From NCBI GenBank assembly GCA_012798865.1, contig JAAZMK010000162.1, positions 1 through 33,280 of the forward strand: a DNA stretch of 33,280 bases. Reading direction: 5' to 3'. This document shows, one piece after another, positions 29,294 through 33,280 of this stretch. The number at the start of each line of letters is the position of its first letter. Positions within the stretch are counted from its first letter, which is position 1. The notes beneath the pieces were generated by a model. It was not told the DNA's origin, made no database searches, and saw nothing but the letters and a program-made list of their open reading frames with translations. The DNA is from Clostridiaceae bacterium. GTDB lineage: Bacteria; Bacillota; Clostridia; Saccharofermentanales; DTU023. The translations under genes and the position numbers were made by a program.

Positions 29294-29387
29294 GTCGGGG
29301 GTGGATCGTCGACACAATCTCTTTACAGCTTTTCCACGGTAACATATTCCTTTGGAACGACGCCATGTAGCGGATGAACATTTTTTG

Positions 29388-29396
29388 TGCTACAAT
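29388..29396 (+). promoter_or_regulatory. putative extended -10 promoter upstream of rpsO
   Basis: TG-c-TACAAT, about 80 nt before the rpsO ATG; no clear -35. Confidence 0.35.
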
Positions 29397-29475
29397 AACG
29401 CGTGGTATTTCCCTGACATTGTTTGAGGACTGTCCGCCCCTTACGCTGTCAATGGGAGTATAGGAGGAAATTACA

Positions 29476-29739
29476 ATGGACAAAGAAACAAAACTGGCTA
29501 TCATCGAAGCGTATGCGACCCATCCCGGGGACACAGGTTCACCTGAGGTTCAGGTTGCGTTGTTGACGTGGAGAATCAATCACCTGACTGAGCATATGAA
29601 GACGCACGAAAAGGATTTTCATTCGCGCCGCGGTCTTCTGAAGCTTGTCGGACGTCGTCGTGCATTGCTCGATTATCTGATTAAGACCGATATCGAGCGT
29701 TACCGTACGCTGATTTCGAGATTGGGTTTGAGACGCTAG
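29476..29739 (+). CDS. rpsO: 30S ribosomal protein S15
   Basis: 87 aa; [53 protein letters not shown]. Confidence 0.98.
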   Translation: MDKETKLAIIEAYATHPGDTGSPEVQVALLTWRINHLTEHMKTHEKDFHSRRGLLKLVGRRRALLDYLIKTDIERYRTLISRLGLRR

Positions 29740-29990
29740 GAAAAGAACTGAAAGCGGCGGCGTTAACCGCCGCTTTCTACGGTTACCGGAATCGATACGG
29801 GCAGTGGGACGTAGATTGCGCTTCTCTACGAGAAGAGGGATGCGGACTCTACACTCTATTGCCTAGTATCAGATCCCGAAGAGAAAATTTCATACATTGA
29901 CGTACTCATTTGAACGTGCCGTTCATTTCTCGGCTCACCGTCCATTCGGTTTTTTTCTGTTTGAGTACGCAAACCATTGTGGAGGAAAAC

Positions 29991-32324
29991 ATGGCAAAAA
30001 GAATATTTGAAATGCAATTTAATGGAGCGCCCCTCATTCTTGAGACGGGCGAACTCGCCCAATTTGCGAATGGCGCGGTACTTGTCCGCTACGGTGAGAC
30101 AACCGTGCTGACGACAGTCACCGCTTCGACTGAAGCACGTGAGGGGATAGACTTCTTCCCGCTGTCGGTTGACTACGAAGAAAAAATGTACAGTGTCGGG
30201 AAGATTCCCGGCGGCTTCTTGAAGAGAGAGGGACGCCCGACTGAGAATGCCGTCTTGACGGCTCGATCAATCGATAGACCGATCAGACCGCTTTTCCCGA
30301 GCGATCTTCGCAACGATGTCGTTGTGAACAATTTGATATTGTCCGTCGACTACGACTACTCGCCGCAAGTCGCCGCTTTAATCGGTACGTCTGCTGCGAT
30401 CTCCATCTCAGACATCCCTTGGAACGGTCCGGTCGTCGGAGTTCAGGTCGCTCTGATCGACGGTGAAGTGATCATCAACCCGACTCTTGAAGAATTCGAG
30501 GCTTCTGATCTCGATTTGTTTCTGGCTGGCACGGCGACGAAGATCAATATGATTGAAGCCGGCGCGAATGAGGTCTCGGAAGAGAAGATGCTCGAAGCGA
30601 TAGAAAAGGGACATGAAGTGATCCGCGATCTCTGCCTCAAGATCGAGGATATGCGCCGTGAAATCGGCAAGGAGAAGTTCTCCTACAAATCGACGACACC
30701 ACCAGAGGGGCTTTTCGCTGCGGTCAAAGACGCGTATCTTCAACATATGCGCGAAGCCGTCTTGTCGGCGGACAAGTCAGTTCGAGATAAAGCAGTCTCT
30801 GAATTGTCCGCAAAAATCAGAGAATTCATCGAGAAGAACTACCCGGAGGAAATCGAATATACTCTCGGTATCGTTGATGATCTACAGAAATTTGTGGTGC
30901 GCGATTACCTCTTGAACGAGCATCGTCGCGTCGATGGTCGTCAGCTCAATGAGATCAGAAAGCTTTCCGCCTCAGTCGACCTGATTCCGCTTGTACACGG
31001 TTCCGCTCTTTTTTCACGCGGACAGACGCAGGTAATGACGATTTGTACGCTCGGTACTGTCAGCGAAGCGCAACGTCTCGATGGAGTGGATCCGCGTGAG
31101 AGCAAACACTATATGCATCAGTACAACTTTCCATCCTACAGTGTCGGAGAGGCGCGCCCCAATCGTTCGCCCGGCAGGCGAGAAATCGGTCACGGTGCAC
31201 TCGCGGAGCGGGCGTTAATTCCTGTGCTCCCCGACATCGAGGAGTTCCCGTACGCGATTCGCTGCGTCTCCGAAGTGACGATGTCAAACGGTTCGACATC
31301 GCAGGCGTCTGTTTGTGCGAGTTCGCTCGCTCTGATGGCAGCAGGTGTCCCGATTACGAAGGCGGTCGCCGGCATTTCGTCCGGCTTGATCATCGATCCC
31401 GAGAATGAGGATCACTATCTTGTCTTTATGGACATTCAGGGTATCGAAGATTTCTTCGGCGACATGGATTTCAAGGTTGCCGGAACGCGTGACGGTATCA
31501 CAGCCATCCAAGTTGACATCAAGGTTGACGGTCTGACGCTCGACATCATTCGCGACGCGCTTGAGCTGACAAGAGAAGGAAGACTGCAAATCATCAATGA
31601 CGTGATGACTCCCTGTATCGCTGAGCCGCGTCCGGAGCTCGCGCCGAATGCTCCGAAGATTGACCAGATTGATATTCCTGCTGATAAGATTCGCGACGTC
31701 ATCGGTTCAGGCGGAAAAGTCATCCGTCGCATTACAGAGTTGACCGGTACACAGATTGACGTCGAAGAAGACGGTCCTTTAGGACACGTTTATATTGCCT
31801 CGACTGACCAGAAATCAGGCAAAAAGGCGATGGACATCGTTCGCGCAATTGTCTTCGATCCCGAGCCTGGCACTGTTTTCGACGGCGTGGTGACAAGACT
31901 GATGAACTTCGGCGCTTTCGTTGAGATTGCGCCCGGCAAAGAAGGGCTCGTCCATGTATCGAAAATGGCTTGGAATCGCGTCAACCGCGTTGAAGACGTC
32001 GTTGCTGTCGGTGATGAAGTGCGCGTAGTCGTTTCAGAGATTGACGATCAAGGTCGCCTGAATCTTTCGATGCGCGATCTGATGGAGAAGCCCGAAGGCT
32101 ATGTTGAGCGGACCGATGATGACGGCGGCAGAAGCGGCAGAAGCGGCGGACGTTCTTTCCGCGGCGACAGACGCGGCGATCGCAGTGACCGCTCTCGCGG
32201 CGATCGTTCACGCGGAGATCGCGACGGCAGAAGCAGAGATCGCGGCGGACGTGACAGCCGTCGTTCTGTTGATCGCGGACGCGATGATGATGACAGAGAA
32301 CCGAGAGGCGAAAGGTACTTCTAG
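29991..32324 (+). CDS. pnp: polyribonucleotide nucleotidyltransferase (PNPase)
   Basis: MAKRIFEMQFNGAPLILETGELAQFANGAVLVRYGETTVLTT, GKIPGGFLKREGRP, SDIPWNGPVVGVQVA, KH (VIGSGGKVIRRITELTG) and S1 domains; GGAGG before ATG 29991 (ORF track starts at 29910). Confidence 0.98.
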   Translation: MAKRIFEMQFNGAPLILETGELAQFANGAVLVRYGETTVLTTVTASTEAREGIDFFPLSVDYEEKMYSVGKIPGGFLKREGRPTENAVLTARSIDRPIRPLFPSDLRNDVVVNNLILSVDYDYSPQVAALIGTSAAISISDIPWNGPVVGVQVALIDGEVIINPTLEEFEASDLDLFLAGTATKINMIEAGANEVSEEKMLEAIEKGHEVIRDLCLKIEDMRREIGKEKFSYKSTTPPEGLFAAVKDAYLQHMREAVLSADKSVRDKAVSELSAKIREFIEKNYPEEIEYTLGIVDDLQKFVVRDYLLNEHRRVDGRQLNEIRKLSASVDLIPLVHGSALFSRGQTQVMTICTLGTVSEAQRLDGVDPRESKHYMHQYNFPSYSVGEARPNRSPGRREIGHGALAERALIPVLPDIEEFPYAIRCVSEVTMSNGSTSQASVCASSLALMAAGVPITKAVAGISSGLIIDPENEDHYLVFMDIQGIEDFFGDMDFKVAGTRDGITAIQVDIKVDGLTLDIIRDALELTREGRLQIINDVMTPCIAEPRPELAPNAPKIDQIDIPADKIRDVIGSGGKVIRRITELTGTQIDVEEDGPLGHVYIASTDQKSGKKAMDIVRAIVFDPEPGTVFDGVVTRLMNFGAFVEIAPGKEGLVHVSKMAWNRVNRVEDVVAVGDEVRVVVSEIDDQGRLNLSMRDLMEKPEGYVERTDDDGGRSGRSGGRSFRGDRRGDRSDRSRGDRSRGDRDGRSRDRGGRDSRRSVDRGRDDDDREPRGERYF

Positions 32325-32429
32325 GTCTTCGGTCGTCATCCGTTCGTTCAGCTGCAAAATTGACACGGCTTTCTTCCTTTTGATATGATGAACGCCGTCA
32401 GGTGGTGACCGATTCGTTACCACCAAAAT

Positions 32430-32504
32430 AGGGGAGTGGCTCAACGGTAGAGCAACGGTCTCCAAAACCGTGGGTTGCGGGTTCGAATCCTGTCTCCCCT
32501 GCCA
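32430..32504 (+). tRNA. tRNA-Trp (anticodon CCA)
   Basis: Acceptor AGGGGAG/CTCCCCT, anticodon stem ACGGT-CTCCAAA-ACCGT, T-loop GGTTCGAATCC, encoded GCCA 3' end. Confidence 0.96.
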
Positions 32505-32508
32505 ACCT

Positions 32509-32546
32509 AAGCACTGCTATTACAATACAATGGCAGTGCTTTTTTC
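32509..32546 (+). terminator. terminator after tRNA-Trp
   Basis: AAGCACTGCTATT-acaatac-AATGGCAGTGCTT 13-bp stem (one wobble) followed by TTTTTC. Confidence 0.85.
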
Positions 32547-33161
32547 ATGCCCTGAAATCGTGAGGTTTCCGGGTTTTCTTTTTGTACGATATGTGAGCGT
32601 TTTGAGCGATTTTTGCGAAATGTTGACGTATGGTTGCACGACAGTCTTAAAGATGCACCACATTCTGCATGATTGACAAAACTATGTACGATACAGCAAT
32701 ATGACAAGTTTCATACCGTAATAACTTTTATAGCAGAAGTTTGCTGCTACTCTAATCACAAATCAGTCCGACAAAACACCACAAATCACTCCAGAATCCC
32801 TTTCTGTGGATATTTCTCATATTGATGGAGTAAAAAGAAACGAAAGATGGGCTCAAGGCATATTGCAATCTTATGCACGAAATATTTGTACAACGGCTGC
32901 AACCATGCCAAAGAGAAAGTAATGTAATAGACAAATCCCGGTTTGTCAGATAGACACAAATTCTAATTTGTTGTACCTGAACTTAAGAAGCCCCCTGATG
33001 TCAGACAAATGCTAGACACAGGAAAGCTTGATTTTATGGGATTTTACAGGTTTGAAAATGTACAAAAACGGCGGTTTATTTTAGACCTCTTCTCAGGGGA
33101 GGACGTCATAATAATGCTAAAGGGGGAAAACGCAGTAACGAACCAAGATTTCAATTATCGT

Positions 33162-33224
33162 CAAATCTGTCAAATTAAAAGAAACAAATATGTCAATCAA
33201 ATTGATGCAAATCTGTCAAGTTAA
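33162..33224. repeat. three direct repeats CAAAT[C/A]TGTCAA with 23-bp period
   Basis: Copies begin at 33162, 33185 and 33208; the first and third also share a following [A/G]TTAA. Confidence 0.7.
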
Positions 33225-33280
33225 TCTTGTTAGAGCCTTTGCTCTATGTTATTCTTTTCTTGATAAACGGTAATGGTAAG

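Noticed and set aside
32752-33224. Small ORFs (60-71 aa) after tRNA-Trp
   Set aside because: No motif, no good SD, and composition like the surrounding AT-rich non-coding DNA.
1-33280. CRISPR array, cas genes, toxin-antitoxin or known anti-phage defence system
   Set aside because: No regularly spaced 25-40 bp repeats with unique spacers and no recognisable Cas, TA or defence proteins; the 23-bp-period repeats at 33162-33224 have short cores and no real spacers.

Overview
The window looks like a Firmicutes/Clostridia-type chromosome (SD motifs, infC-rpmI-rplT and rpsO-pnp neighbourhoods). Three blocks are visible. (1) About 0.4-18.3 kb is an AT-rich, mosaic cell-surface polysaccharide locus in three transcriptional blocks. 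The minus block at 403-3305 holds a Wzx-like flippase and a Wzy-like polymerase. The plus block at 3702-12579 holds a PglE-like DegT aminotransferase, a FemAB/GNAT-like protein, a fusion of a bacterial sugar transferase with a PLP-aminotransferase-like domain, an ATP-grasp protein, an NAD-dependent epimerase, a GT2 and a second polymerase/ligase. The minus block at 12795-18240 holds an FrhB-like Fe-S protein, a second flippase, a polysaccharide pyruvyl transferase, a GH88/GH105-like protein and a truncated third flippase. (2) About 18.4-26 kb holds more GC-rich genes: a PP2C-like protein with altered metal-site residues, an SDR, a NYN + OST-HTH protein, a CNNM/CorC-type protein and a Ca-type P-ATPase. 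(3) About 26-32.5 kb holds an AT-rich formyltransferase gene, then infC (probable AUC start preceded by a strong intrinsic terminator/attenuator), rpmI, rplT, a SpoU/TrmH rRNA methyltransferase, rpsO, pnp (Arg/Asp/Gly-rich tail) and tRNA-Trp(CCA). The last ~700 bp is AT-rich, has no convincing gene, and carries three CAAAT[C/A]TGTCAA repeats at exact 23-bp spacing. The best novelty candidates are the PGT-aminotransferase fusion with its amino-sugar/aminoacyl-type neighbours, the predicted pseudophosphatase, the non-AUG attenuated infC leader, and the iteron-like repeats. All family calls come from motif recognition by eye; no database search was run.
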